A stretch of DNA of 64,000 bases from Chitinimonas taiwanensis DSM 18899 (GTDB lineage: Bacteria > Pseudomonadota > Gammaproteobacteria > Burkholderiales > Chitinimonadaceae). Shown piece by piece: positions 11,219-18,961 of this stretch (positions are counted from its first letter, which is position 1; each line of letters starts with the position of its first letter). The translations under genes and the position numbers were made by a program. A model generated the notes under the pieces. That model did not search any database. It was not told the origin of the DNA and saw only the letters and a list, made by a program, of their open reading frames with translations. The DNA lies in assembly GCF_900119825.1 (NCBI RefSeq), contig NZ_FPKR01000012.1, forward strand, positions 62,001-126,000, read 5' to 3'.

Positions 11219-12147
11219 ACAAGTACGGAAAAGTCGCCGTCGTGATGGGCGGTAGCTCTTCGGAGCGCGAAGTGTCGCTGATGAGCGGCGCTGGCGTCTT
11301 GGCCGCGCTGCAGTCGCGCGGCGTGGATGCACACCAATTCGACCCGAGCGAAAAGCCGCTCTCAGCACTCAAGGATGAGGGCTTTGAGCGCGCCTTCCTG
11401 ATCCTGCACGGCCCGGGTGGCGAGGACGGCACGATTCAGGGTGCGCTTGATTTCATGGGCCTGCCTTATACCGGCTGCGGCGTGATGGCCTCGGCCATCG
11501 GCATGGACAAGCTGCGCACCAAATTGCTGTGGCGCGCGCTCGGCCTGCCGATTCCGGCCTTCGAGCTGCTGGACGAGCACAGCGACTTCGCCGCGGTGGA
11601 GGCGCAGCTCGGCCTGCCGCTGTTCGTAAAGCCGGCCACCGAGGGTTCCAGCATCGGCGTGATCAAGGTCAAGGAGGCCGGTGAGCTGAAGGCCGCCTTT
11701 GAAGAAGCGCGCAAATACGACCGCCTGGTGCTGGCCGAGCAGTTCATCGGCGGCGGCGAGTACACGGCGCCCATCATGGGCGACGCGGTGAACGGTTACA
11801 CCGTGTTGCCGATGATCAAGATCGAGCCGGCCACCGAGTTCTACGACTACCAGGCCAAGTACTTCCGCGACGACACCGTCTACCGCTGCCCCTGCGGCAT
11901 CGCCCCGGCCCAGGAGGCCGAGATCGCCGAGCTGGTCAAGCAGGCGTTCTGGGCCATCGGCGGGCAGAGCTGGGCGCGCGTGGACTTCCTGATGGACGAG
12001 CTGGGCAACCCTTACCTGCTGGAGGTGAACACCGCCCCGGGCATGACCAGCCACAGCCTGTTCCCCATGGGTGCCAAGGCCGCCGGCCTCAGCTACGAGG
12101 ACATCGTGCTGCGCATCCTCGATACGACTTTGTCGGGTAAGGCGTGA
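11215..12147 (+). CDS. ddl: D-alanine--D-alanine ligase
   Basis: A 310-residue ATP-grasp enzyme that makes the D-Ala-D-Ala dipeptide used by MurF. The N-terminus [18 protein letters not shown] is diagnostic. The ATP-grasp core contains [17 protein letters not shown] and the metal-binding [15 protein letters not shown] near the C-terminus. The start overlaps murC (ATGA). Its place in the dcw cluster corresponds to the ddlB type. The stop codon lies inside a GGCGTGAGG sequence that has inverted counterparts in the following spacer. Confidence 0.97.
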
Positions 12148-12189
12148 GGTGTTAGGGCTGAGGTGCAGTGCCGTGAAAAGGATAAGCAG

Positions 12190-12312
12190 ATGAGCGCTTG
12201 GCAGGCAGTGAGCAGGTTTGACGCGAGCAGCGCCGGTGGCATGGCCACGGCGGCAGGCACGCGCACGCCTCACGCCTCACGCCTCTCTCCTGACTGCGGG
12301 GGCATCGGCTGA
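12190..12312 (+). CDS. Possible 40-residue leader ORF overlapping the ftsQ start
   Basis: A short frame in the otherwise unexplained ddl-ftsQ spacer. ATG at 12190 is preceded by AAGGA with 8 bases between, and its TGA overlaps the ftsQ start as TGATG. The product would begin MSAWQAVSRFDASS and is not hydrophobic. The frame runs through the tandem CACGCCT repeat, which argues against a conserved protein. It could act as a coupling ORF for ftsQ or be chance. No family recognised. Confidence 0.25.
   Translation: MSAWQAVSRFDASSAGGMATAAGTRTPHASRLSPDCGGIG
12264..12284. repeat. Three tandem CACGCCT heptamers before ftsQ
   Basis: Three perfect copies of CACGCCT lie end to end, about 28 bases before the ftsQ start. 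CCTCACGCC within them is complementary to GGCGTGAGG at 12141-12149 around the ddl stop, so the spacer could fold with these arms paired. Related CCTCACGCCT text recurs upstream of lpxC around 15775-15805. Confidence 0.6.
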
Positions 12313-13043
12313 TGTGGGACAAACCACAGGCATTGAACTGGCTGGCCAATCTCTTAATCGGCCTTGCCGTGCTGCTGTTCCTGTATGCCGCGCTGCTGGT
12401 GATCATCCACTCGCCGCTGTTCCCGGTGCGGCAGATCAAGGTCGAGGGCAGCCTCGCCCATGTCACGCGCGAGCAGTTGCAATACATCGTGAAGAACGAG
12501 CTCAAGGGCACCTTCTTCACCCTGGACCTGAACAAGACACGCTCGGCTTTCGAGAAACTGCCCTGGGTGCGCCAGGTCAATCTGCGCCGGCGCTGGCCCG
12601 ACCGGCTCGATGTGACCATCGAGGAGCATGTGGCGCTGGCGCGCTGGGGCACGGTGGGGCTGTTGAATACCCATGGCGAGCGTTTCGACGCCGCCAGCAA
12701 TGAAGTACTGCCGGTGCTGGAAGGCCCGGAGGGCAGCGAGCAGGAAATGGCCTTTGGCTATATCGGCTTTCGCAACCAGCTGGCCGTCATCGGCCGCAAG
12801 CCCAACCATCTATGGCTGTCGCCGCGCCGCGCCTGGCGCCTGCAGCTAGATGGCAAGTTATTGGTGGAAATCGGTCGGGACAACCCCGAGCAACGCCTGG
12901 CGAAGTTCGTGGATGCCTATCCGCGCACGCTGGCGGTGATCACCCAGCCGATTTCCTATGTGGATTTGCGTTACCCGAACGGGTTCGCAGTCCGGCTACC
13001 CGGCGGCTTGCCCGCCGCCAGGCCGGCGCCCAAGGCGACCTGA
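12312..13043 (+). CDS. ftsQ: Cell division protein FtsQ
   Basis: A 243-residue bitopic protein. It has a short cytoplasmic N-terminus and a membrane helix at about residues 15-36. A periplasmic POTRA domain follows (about 42-112) with the typical VRQIKVEGSL start and a LPWVRQVNLRRRWPDRLDV segment, then a beta domain. It recruits FtsL and FtsB to the division site. Unlike most genes in this cluster it is separated from its upstream neighbour by 164 bases, and it starts at ATG 12312. ftsA follows after 33 bases. Confidence 0.95.
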   Translation: MWDKPQALNWLANLLIGLAVLLFLYAALLVIIHSPLFPVRQIKVEGSLAHVTREQLQYIVKNELKGTFFTLDLNKTRSAFEKLPWVRQVNLRRRWPDRLDVTIEEHVALARWGTVGLLNTHGERFDAASNEVLPVLEGPEGSEQEMAFGYIGFRNQLAVIGRKPNHLWLSPRRAWRLQLDGKLLVEIGRDNPEQRLAKFVDAYPRTLAVITQPISYVDLRYPNGFAVRLPGGLPAARPAPKAT

Positions 13044-13076
13044 GCGCGGGGCGGTAATGAATAGTGCTTTTGGAGA

Positions 13077-14321
13077 ATGACGGTGAATAAACCGAACACA
13101 ACGAAGAACCTGCTGGTCGGCCTCGACATCGGTACCTCGAAGATCGTGGCACTGGTGGCGGAAGTGCTGCCCGATGGCCGCATGGACATCATCGGCCTGG
13201 GGCAGGCTCCGTCCAAGGGCCTGAAAAAAGGCGTGGTGGTCAATATCGAGTCCACGGTCGGTGCCATCCAGCGCGCGCTGGAAGAGGCCGAGCTGATGGC
13301 CGACTGCAAGATCCGCGAAGTGCTGACCGGCATCGCCGGCAGCCATATCCGCAGCTTCAACTCGCACGGCATGGTGGCGATCAAGGACAAGGAAGTCACC
13401 CAGGCCGATGTGGACCGGGTGATCGAAACCGCCCGCGCGGTGAACATCCCCACCGAACACCAGATCCTGCACATCCTGACCCAGGAATTCATCATCGACG
13501 GTCAGGAAGATGTGAAGGAGCCGCTGGGCATGAGCGGCGTGCGCCTGGAAGTGAAGGTGCATATCGTCACCGGTGCCATCTCCGCCGCGCAGAACATTAC
13601 CAAGTGCGTGCGTCGCTGCGGCCTGGAGATGAATGACCTGATCCTGCAGCCGCTGGCCAGCGCGATGAGCGTGCTAAGCGAGGACGAGAAGGAGCTGGGC
13701 GTCTGCCTGATCGATATCGGCGGCGGCACCACCGATATCGCGGTGTTCTGCGATGGCGCGATCCGTCATACCGCGGTGATTCCGATTGCCGGCGACCAGA
13801 TCACCAACGATATCGCCATGGCCCTGCGCACCCCGACCAAGGAAGCCGAGGACATCAAGCGCGCGCACGGCATTGCCCTGCGCCAGCTGGCCGACCCGCA
13901 ACAGATGATTGAAGTACCGGGCGTGGGCGAGCGCGGACCGCGCCAGCTCAACCGCCAGACCCTGGCCGAGGTGATCGAGCCGCGCGTGGAAGAGCTGTAC
14001 AGCCTCGTGCAGGCCGAATTGCGCCGCTCGGGCTTCGAGGAACGCCTGTCCAGCGGCATCGTGATTACCGGTGGCTCGGCCCAGATGCAGGGCATGGTCG
14101 AACTCGGCGAGGAAGTATTCCACCTGCCGGTGCGCCTAGGCGTGCCCAAGTACGTGGGCGGCCTGGCCGAAGTGGTGAAGAACCCGCGCTTTTCCACCGC
14201 CGTGGGCCTCTTGGTACTCGGCAAGCAGCAAGCACAGCGCAATGGTTTCAAGGCGATGCAGGGCGCCAGCTTCGGCGGCCTGATCGAACGCATGAAGACG
14301 TGGTTTCAGGGCAATTTTTGA
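13077..14321 (+). CDS. ftsA: Cell division protein FtsA
   Basis: A 414-residue actin-fold protein that tethers FtsZ to the membrane. The ATP-binding motif LVGLDIGTSKIVALV is near the N-terminus and the second phosphate loop IDIGGGTTDIAVF is near residue 220. The C-terminal LIERMKTWFQGNF is the conserved amphipathic membrane-targeting helix. ATG 13077 has TGGAGA just upstream. Downstream, a 73-base spacer with a hairpin separates it from ftsZ. Confidence 0.97.
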   Translation: MTVNKPNTTKNLLVGLDIGTSKIVALVAEVLPDGRMDIIGLGQAPSKGLKKGVVVNIESTVGAIQRALEEAELMADCKIREVLTGIAGSHIRSFNSHGMVAIKDKEVTQADVDRVIETARAVNIPTEHQILHILTQEFIIDGQEDVKEPLGMSGVRLEVKVHIVTGAISAAQNITKCVRRCGLEMNDLILQPLASAMSVLSEDEKELGVCLIDIGGGTTDIAVFCDGAIRHTAVIPIAGDQITNDIAMALRTPTKEAEDIKRAHGIALRQLADPQQMIEVPGVGERGPRQLNRQTLAEVIEPRVEELYSLVQAELRRSGFEERLSSGIVITGGSAQMQGMVELGEEVFHLPVRLGVPKYVGGLAEVVKNPRFSTAVGLLVLGKQQAQRNGFKAMQGASFGGLIERMKTWFQGNF

Positions 14322-14328
14322 GTTGAAA

Positions 14329-14351
14329 GCCGGCGGCAGCCTGCTGCCGGC
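14329..14351 (+). promoter_or_regulatory. Hairpin between ftsA and ftsZ
   Basis: A 10-pair stem (one G-T pair) with a 3-base loop lies 8 bases after the ftsA stop, followed by ACTTTCTTATT. The T-rich tail is interrupted, so it may be a weak terminator, an attenuator or an mRNA-stabilising structure that sets ftsZ levels relative to ftsA. Function is inferred from position only. Confidence 0.5.
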
Positions 14352-14394
14352 ACTTTCTTATTAAGTAGTTAGTTCGGGCAAAGAGGAGAGAGCA

Positions 14395-15576
14395 ATGCCT
14401 ATTTCGTTTCTGGAAGCAGCGCAGGACATTGCACCAGTCGCCAGAATCAAGGTGATCGGTGTCGGTGGTTGCGGCGGTAATGCCGTCGATCACATGATTG
14501 ATTCGGGTGTCACCGGCGTGGAATTCATCTGCGCCAACACCGATGCACAGGCTTTGAAGCGCAACCGCGCCGATAACGTGGTGCAACTGGGTGGCAACCT
14601 GACCAAGGGCCTGGGCGCTGGCGCCAACCCGGACATCGGCCGCGCCGCGGCAGAAGAAGACCGTGAACGTATCGGCGAACTGCTCGATGGCGCCGATATG
14701 GTGTTCATCACCGCCGGCATGGGCGGCGGCACCGGCACCGGTGCAGCCCCCATCGTGGCGCAGATCGCGCGTGAACGCGGCATCCTGACCGTGGGCGTGG
14801 TCACCCGTCCGTTCGCCTTCGAAGGCAAGCGCCAGAAGGCCGCGCAAGCCGGTATCGAAGAGCTGAACAAGTACGTCGATTCGCTGATCATCATCCCGAA
14901 CGACAAGCTGATGCAGGTGCTCGGCGATGATGTGTCCTTCAAGGATGCCTTCAAGGCCGCCGACGATGTGCTGCGCGGCGCCGTGGCCGGCATCGCTGAA
15001 ATCATCAATGTGCCGGGCCTCGTGAACGTGGACTTCGCTGACGTGAAGGCCGTGATGACCGAGATGGGCATGGCGATGATGGGTTCAGCCCATGCCGAAG
15101 GCGTGGACCGCGCGCGCATTGCCGCCGAAGCGGCCGTGGCCAGCCCGCTGCTGGAGGATGTGAGCCTGAACGGCGCGCGTGGCGTGCTGGTCAATATCAC
15201 TGCCGACTACAGCCTGAAGATGCGCGAAGTGCACGAGGTGATGGATGCGATCAAGGCCTACACGGCCGAGGACGCACGCATCATCTTCGGTACCGCCTTC
15301 GACGAGAATATGGGCGACAAGATCCGCGTGACCCTGGTGGCCACCGGTCTGGGCGGCCGTGAGGCGAAGAAGAGCCCGAATCTGCACATCGTGCAGCGCA
15401 CGGGTACCGACGATATGCCGGCCCAGATGGACTACGAGCAATACGACCAGCCAGCCGTATTCCGCACCGGCCGCCGCGCCGGCAGCGTGAATGCCGCGGT
15501 CGAATCGCCGCGTGGCACCGTGTTTGCCGGTGGCGACATGGACATTCCGGCCTTCCTGCGCAAGCAAGCTGACTGA
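14395..15576 (+). CDS. ftsZ: Cell division GTPase FtsZ
   Basis: A 393-residue tubulin homologue that forms the Z ring. The N-terminal [13 protein letters not shown] and the tubulin signature [13 protein letters not shown] (about residue 105) are intact. A short linker leads to the C-terminal peptide [13 protein letters not shown], the docking site for FtsA and ZipA-type proteins. A strong ribosome-binding site, AGAGGAGAGAG, precedes ATG 14395 and fits the high expression expected of FtsZ. It closes the dcw cluster. Confidence 0.98.
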   Translation: MPISFLEAAQDIAPVARIKVIGVGGCGGNAVDHMIDSGVTGVEFICANTDAQALKRNRADNVVQLGGNLTKGLGAGANPDIGRAAAEEDRERIGELLDGADMVFITAGMGGGTGTGAAPIVAQIARERGILTVGVVTRPFAFEGKRQKAAQAGIEELNKYVDSLIIIPNDKLMQVLGDDVSFKDAFKAADDVLRGAVAGIAEIINVPGLVNVDFADVKAVMTEMGMAMMGSAHAEGVDRARIAAEAAVASPLLEDVSLNGARGVLVNITADYSLKMREVHEVMDAIKAYTAEDARIIFGTAFDENMGDKIRVTLVATGLGGREAKKSPNLHIVQRTGTDDMPAQMDYEQYDQPAVFRTGRRAGSVNAAVESPRGTVFAGGDMDIPAFLRKQAD

Positions 15577-15579
15577 TAC

Positions 15580-15697
15580 GGATGGGAGAGCGTCTACTGC
15601 GCACCCCGATTTCGCACCTGCGATGCTCGCCGTACATAGCGTACGGCTGCGCTTCTCGGCGCGAACTCGGGGCGCTCGCTACGACGCCTTCCCATCC
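15580..15697. repeat. 118-bp imperfect palindrome downstream of ftsZ
   Basis: GGATGGGA at 15580-15587 pairs with TCCCATCC at 15690-15697. Towards the centre CGTC, GCGC/CCCCGA and TTCGC blocks also pair, ending in GCCGTAC and GTACGGC around a 5-base loop centred at 15638. About three quarters of the arm positions match by eye. The RNA would fold into one long hairpin at the end of the dcw transcript. The composition resembles dispersed palindromic intergenic elements of high-G+C proteobacteria (from memory). No protein-coding signal. Confidence 0.7.
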
Positions 15698-15887
15698 TTG
15701 CCGTGTGGCATAAGGTGATGAGGGAGCGGATTCGTGCAGTGAGATCATTCACTGCCGTCTCCGTCATGGGTTTTACGCCTCACCCCTAGCAACCTCACGC
15801 CTAACGGCCTGATAGCAAGGTTCAATCAGTATCGAATTTGCCATACGGTAAAATCGAGGCATTGTTACCGGTATAAAGCGCCCGTCC
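15698..15887 (+). promoter_or_regulatory. Upstream region of lpxC
   Basis: With the palindrome before it, this completes a 311-base gap without a gene. It contains two copies of CCTCACG-type text (about 15775-15805), like that upstream of ftsQ. A more AT-rich stretch from about 15821 to 15877 includes TAAAAT and TATAAA and is the likely promoter area. No well-spaced -35/-10 pair stands out, so the exact promoter is unassigned. Confidence 0.4.
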
Positions 15888-16802
15888 ATGATCTATCAAC
15901 GCACTCTGAAATCGCCGATTCACGCTGTTGGCGTTGGCCTGCACTCGGGCGAGAAGGTGGAACTCACCCTCTCGCCGGCGCCGGCCGATACCGGCATTGT
16001 GTTCCGGCGCGCCGATCTGCCCGAACGGCCGTCTTTCAGGGTGGGTCCCGACCTCGTCAACGACACCCGACTCTCTTCCACGCTCGTCAAAGACGGCGTG
16101 CGGGTGGCCACCATCGAGCACCTGATGTCGGCCTTCGCCGGCCTCGGCATCGACAATGTGCTGGTGGATGTGACCGCGTCGGAAATGCCGATCATGGACG
16201 GCAGCGCGGCCCCCTTCCTCTACCTGATCCAGCAGGCTGGCGTGGTCGACCAGAAGGCCAAGAAGCGCTTCGTGCGGGTCAAGAAATCGGTCGAGGCGGT
16301 CGAGGGCGACAAATGGGTGCGCCTGCATCCGCATGAGGGTTACAAGGTCAAGCTGACCATCGAATTCAAGCATCCAGCGTTTCAGAAATCGGCCCAGACC
16401 GTGGAGCTGGATTTCGCCCAGACCTCCTACATCAAGGAAGTCGCGCGCGCGCGCACCTTCGGCTTCATGCACGAGGTCGAATACATGCGCACCAATAATC
16501 TCGGCCAGGGCGGCAGCATGGAAAACGCCATCGTGCTGGACGAGTACAAGGTGCTGAACCAGGAAGGCCTACGCTTCGAGGACGAATTCGTGCGCCACAA
16601 GGTGCTCGACGCGATTGGCGATCTGTACATCCTGGGCCACCCGCTGATCGCCAGCTTCGAAGGCTTCAAGTCCGGCCACGCAATGAACAACAAGCTGCTG
16701 CGCGTGCTCTTGGCCGACCCGGATGCCTGGGAATACGCGAGCTTTGATAGCCCGGAAGACGCACCGTCTTCCTTCCACCGCTATCTACCCAACCAGATCT
16801 GA
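15888..16802 (+). CDS. lpxC: UDP-3-O-acyl-GlcNAc deacetylase LpxC
   Basis: A 304-residue zinc amidase that catalyses the committed step of lipid A synthesis. The zinc ligands are visible: His78 in [16 protein letters not shown], and His237 and Asp241 in [11 protein letters not shown]. The catalytic His264 lies in [10 protein letters not shown]. The N-terminus [20 protein letters not shown] is typical and the length is normal. It lies downstream of ftsZ, as in many proteobacteria, but is separated by the palindrome and its own presumptive promoter. Confidence 0.98.
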   Translation: MIYQRTLKSPIHAVGVGLHSGEKVELTLSPAPADTGIVFRRADLPERPSFRVGPDLVNDTRLSSTLVKDGVRVATIEHLMSAFAGLGIDNVLVDVTASEMPIMDGSAAPFLYLIQQAGVVDQKAKKRFVRVKKSVEAVEGDKWVRLHPHEGYKVKLTIEFKHPAFQKSAQTVELDFAQTSYIKEVARARTFGFMHEVEYMRTNNLGQGGSMENAIVLDEYKVLNQEGLRFEDEFVRHKVLDAIGDLYILGHPLIASFEGFKSGHAMNNKLLRVLLADPDAWEYASFDSPEDAPSSFHRYLPNQI

Positions 16803-16804
16803 CC

Positions 16805-16987
16805 ATGTTCCTGCTGCTGCGCATCCTGTTCGTGGTCCTGCTGGTGTTGTGGGCCTTCTTCCGCTGGAAGGAGAAAAGCACCGCCGAGCTGCGCTGGCAG
16901 CGGCGCCGCCATGCTGTGCAATGGGTGGCAGCCGGTGTTGCCGTCATCATAGTCATCGGCCTGTTTATCGAACGGCTGCTCAGCTAG
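16805..16987 (+). CDS. Small membrane protein of unknown function downstream of lpxC
   Basis: A 60-residue protein with two hydrophobic segments (about 2-19 and 41-58) separated by a basic stretch, WKEKSTAELRWQRRRHAVQW. It starts 3 bases after the lpxC stop and ends just before a strong terminator, so it is almost certainly co-transcribed with lpxC. Position and topology suggest a membrane role, but I do not recognise a family and assign no function. Codon use resembles its neighbours. Confidence 0.7.
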   Translation: MFLLLRILFVVLLVLWAFFRWKEKSTAELRWQRRRHAVQWVAAGVAVIIVIGLFIERLLS

Positions 16988-16997
16988 TGGCACAGGC

Positions 16998-17034
16998 AAT
17001 AAAAAACGTCGGCAAGGGGCCGACGTTTTTTATT
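16998..17034. terminator. Strong bidirectional terminator
   Basis: A perfect 16-pair stem (16998-17013 with 17019-17034) surrounds the loop AAGGG. A run of A on the left and a run of T on the right make it work in both directions. It lies between the lpxC operon (+) and yiaA (-), which converge here. Confidence 0.93.
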
Positions 17035-17051
17035 GGGTGCCGCGCTAGCGA

Positions 17052-17486
17052 TTACTGCGCTTCCTGCTGCACGCCCTCTTCCTTGAACAGAGCCAGATCG
17101 CGCACATTCTTCTGTGCGGCCACGGCGGCAAACAGACTCAGCACAAAGGCCATCGCATAAAAGCCCTTCTCGCTCGACGCCAGCGTGGCATTCCACAACC
17201 CCACCGCCAGCAGCAAAATCGACAATCCCAGCGACAGCCAGCACAGGCCAAAGTAGATGCCGGTGACCGGCACACCTTCGAGCTTGTCGCGTACGGTCTT
17301 TTGCAGCGATACGGCCGAGAAGAGGCCGTACATGAGCAGGGTGAAGTAGTAGCCCTTCTCGTTCAGCTGCAGGGTCGAATTCCACAGGCCCAGGCAGTAA
17401 GTCGCCATGCCCGCCACCAAGGCCGCCCAGGACGCGCCCACAAAGGCACTGGTCGGCCGATTCAATCTGCTCTTGCTATCCATCAT
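17052..17486 (-). CDS. yiaA: YiaA/YiaB-family inner membrane protein
   Basis: A 144-residue protein made of two similar halves, each with two membrane helices followed by QKTVRD or QKNVRD. The segments [16 protein letters not shown] and [19 protein letters not shown] closely match my memory of Escherichia coli YiaA. The molecular function of the family is unknown. ATG codons lie at 17486 and 17483. The ribosome-binding site GGGAGGA touches the first, so the second is likely used. It is convergent with the lpxC operon across the terminator. Confidence 0.88.
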   Translation of the reverse strand: MMDSKSRLNRPTSAFVGASWAALVAGMATYCLGLWNSTLQLNEKGYYFTLLMYGLFSAVSLQKTVRDKLEGVPVTGIYFGLCWLSLGLSILLLAVGLWNATLASSEKGFYAMAFVLSLFAAVAAQKNVRDLALFKEEGVQQEAQ

Positions 17487-17626
17487 TCCTCCCTATTGTT
17501 CATGCGCTATGCCGCCTGCATCACGGCAGCGCGACTGTAACCCGTCCCGGCACGCACCGCGATAGTCGGCCATGGGTAATCTGGCATAGCGCACAGCGCC
17601 ATAAGCTCAGCCGGCCGTGGCCGACG

Positions 17627-18172
17627 CTAGGCGCGGGCGCGCCGCAACAGGCTCACACAGGCCGGGTACAGCAGCCGATGCAAGAAGCCCGACAGGACAG
17701 CGGCCACGGTAGCGACGATGGCCGGGAGCACCGCGCCGAAAACAAAGGTCATGCCCAGCACGAAGCCAAACAGATACTCGAGCCGATAAGTAGGCAGAAC
17801 CAGCCCGGCCGCCAGCACGGTAAAGAACAGGCCGGTGGTCAGCGCGGTATAGCCGGCCAGGAAGGCGCCGGACAAGGCAAGACCCAGCAGCAAGGCCCCA
17901 AGCCAGGCATAACGGACAGCAGACCAGCCCTGCGCCTGGGACGCCAGCCGACGCGCAACCGTGTAAGCCGCCGCCCAACCGAGCAAGGGCAGCGCCAGCA
18001 GCCCCCACCAGTTGGAAATGGCCGGCAGATCGGGGCTATTGAGCAAATGGTGACTGCGCACGCCACCGTGGCTGAACTCCCAGGCCAGGTGAGCCAGCAC
18101 CACACCAAGCCCCAAGCTAAACCCCAGCCAGCTGCGCTGAAGCGCGTTTTGCTGCGTCATGTGTTGCTCCAT
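17627..18172 (-). CDS. Integral membrane protein of unknown function
   Basis: A 181-residue protein with about five predicted membrane helices separated by short loops. It is rich in Leu, Ala and Gly and has a basic C-terminus, LLRRARA. ATG at 18172 has AGAGGAAG about 9 bases upstream; a TTG one codon earlier is less likely. No motif that I recognise. It lies 140 bases upstream of yiaA on the same strand and borders the repeat-rich region on its other side. No function is assigned. Confidence 0.7.
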   Translation of the reverse strand: MEQHMTQQNALQRSWLGFSLGLGVVLAHLAWEFSHGGVRSHHLLNSPDLPAISNWWGLLALPLLGWAAAYTVARRLASQAQGWSAVRYAWLGALLLGLALSGAFLAGYTALTTGLFFTVLAAGLVLPTYRLEYLFGFVLGMTFVFGAVLPAIVATVAAVLSGFLHRLLYPACVSLLRRARA

Positions 18173-18200
18173 CAACAGGCTTCCTCTTGTTTATTCATCG

Positions 18201-18318
18201 GTTTAGCGGCTTCGCCGCGAATGCCACGCTAGGCGTGGTTTGGAGCGGGAGTGCGTCCCGCAGCCGCCTTACTTTTCTTGTCTTGCCAAGAAAAGTAAGC
18301 AAAAGAAGGCGCGCCCGC
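18201..18318 (+). repeat. Dispersed repeat, left copy
   Basis: The core at 18245-18318 is identical, as reverse complement, to 18796-18869 (74 bases). It contains GCGGGAGTGCGTCCCGC, a 6-pair hairpin, then a perfect 13-pair stem CTTACTTTTCTTG/CAAGAAAAGTAAG with a TCTTGC loop, then AAAAGAAGGCGCGCCCGC. Similarity continues outward through CACGCTAGGCGTGGTT. From memory, the same core is scattered through intergenic regions of Xanthomonadaceae and other high-G+C proteobacteria, where it is often mis-annotated as a small protein. Confidence 0.85.
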
Positions 18319-18564
18319 TAAGCCGGTCGCTACGCGACTGCCCTGCGCTTGGGCACTTTAGCGGGCGGCGGCAGAACTCGCCCGCTATGCGGGCTCAAAC
18401 AGCTGCCGCCGACGGCCCCCGCCAAAGCACCCAAGCTCCGGCGACTTAGAGGGCATCAGGGCGCAGCTCCACCTGCCTAGATTTGTTGTGACCGTGGACG
18501 AGTTTCTGTGATTTGCTTGCGGTCTGTCTCCAGCGCATCGCAACTCACGGCACCCTCACCCCAA

Positions 18565-18587
18565 CCCCTCTCCCGGAGGGAGAGGGG
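18565..18587. repeat. Short perfect hairpin between the two repeat copies
   Basis: CCCCTCTCCC and GGGAGAGGGG form a perfect 10-pair stem around GGA, preceded by CACCCTCACCCCAA. From memory this is another commonly dispersed intergenic hairpin of high-G+C proteobacteria. It is not followed by a T run, so I do not call it a terminator. Confidence 0.65.
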
Positions 18588-18795
18588 CAAAACAGCGCGC
18601 CGTTTTTTCGGCGCCGATGCTCAAGCACTGCCAGTTCCACGGAGCACCCCATGCCCTCGGTACTCGCCGAGCAGCACAGAAGCTCGCGGGGCTTTCCGGG
18701 GCAAGCTGTTTGAGCCGGCCGGAACGGACGGCGAGTTCTTGCCCCGGCCGCGAGCTTCGCGCAGCGCAGGGAACCCGGCGCAGCCGGGCGAGACC

Positions 18796-18913
18796 GCGGG
18801 CGCGCCTTCTTTTGCTTACTTTTCTTGGCAAGACAAGAAAAGTAAGGCGGCTGCGGGACGCACTCCCGCCCTAAACCACGCCTAGCGTGGGTATCGCGGC
18901 GCAGCCGCTAAAA
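18796..18913 (-). repeat. Dispersed repeat, right copy in opposite orientation
   Basis: This is the reverse complement of the left copy, with a perfect 74-base core at 18796-18869. The two cores face each other 477 bases apart. The outer edge abuts the start of the AT-rich segment that carries the orphan gene. Sequence inward of this core (about 18637-18795) resembles the matching region of the left copy only in scattered blocks, such as CTCAAACAGCTG against CAAGCTGTTTGAG. Confidence 0.85.
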
Positions 18914-18961
18914 AATCGACGCTGCGGGAAACACGTTCTCCACCCTACTTGGCTAATTGGC

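Larger units (their letters stand above)
18173..18961. other. Repeat-filled 789-base gap without a gene
   Basis: The gap between the membrane protein and the AT-rich orphan holds two facing copies of one repeat (18201-18318 and 18796-18913), each trailed by less conserved GC-rich hairpin sequence, plus a short perfect hairpin at 18565-18587. Several short frames can be read here, but they lie inside the repeats and read through palindromes, so I do not call them genes. The G+C content falls sharply at about 18914. Confidence 0.75.

Noticed and set aside
18240-18449. A 69-codon frame reading through the left repeat copy
   Set aside because: It runs through palindromes of a dispersed repeat, and its inverse copy does not preserve the same frame. 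Similar frames are common false gene calls.
18201-18913. Insertion sequence with terminal inverted repeats
   Set aside because: No transposase frame lies between the arms, and the 74-bp arms are themselves internally palindromic, unlike IS ends. Kept as a repeat pair only.
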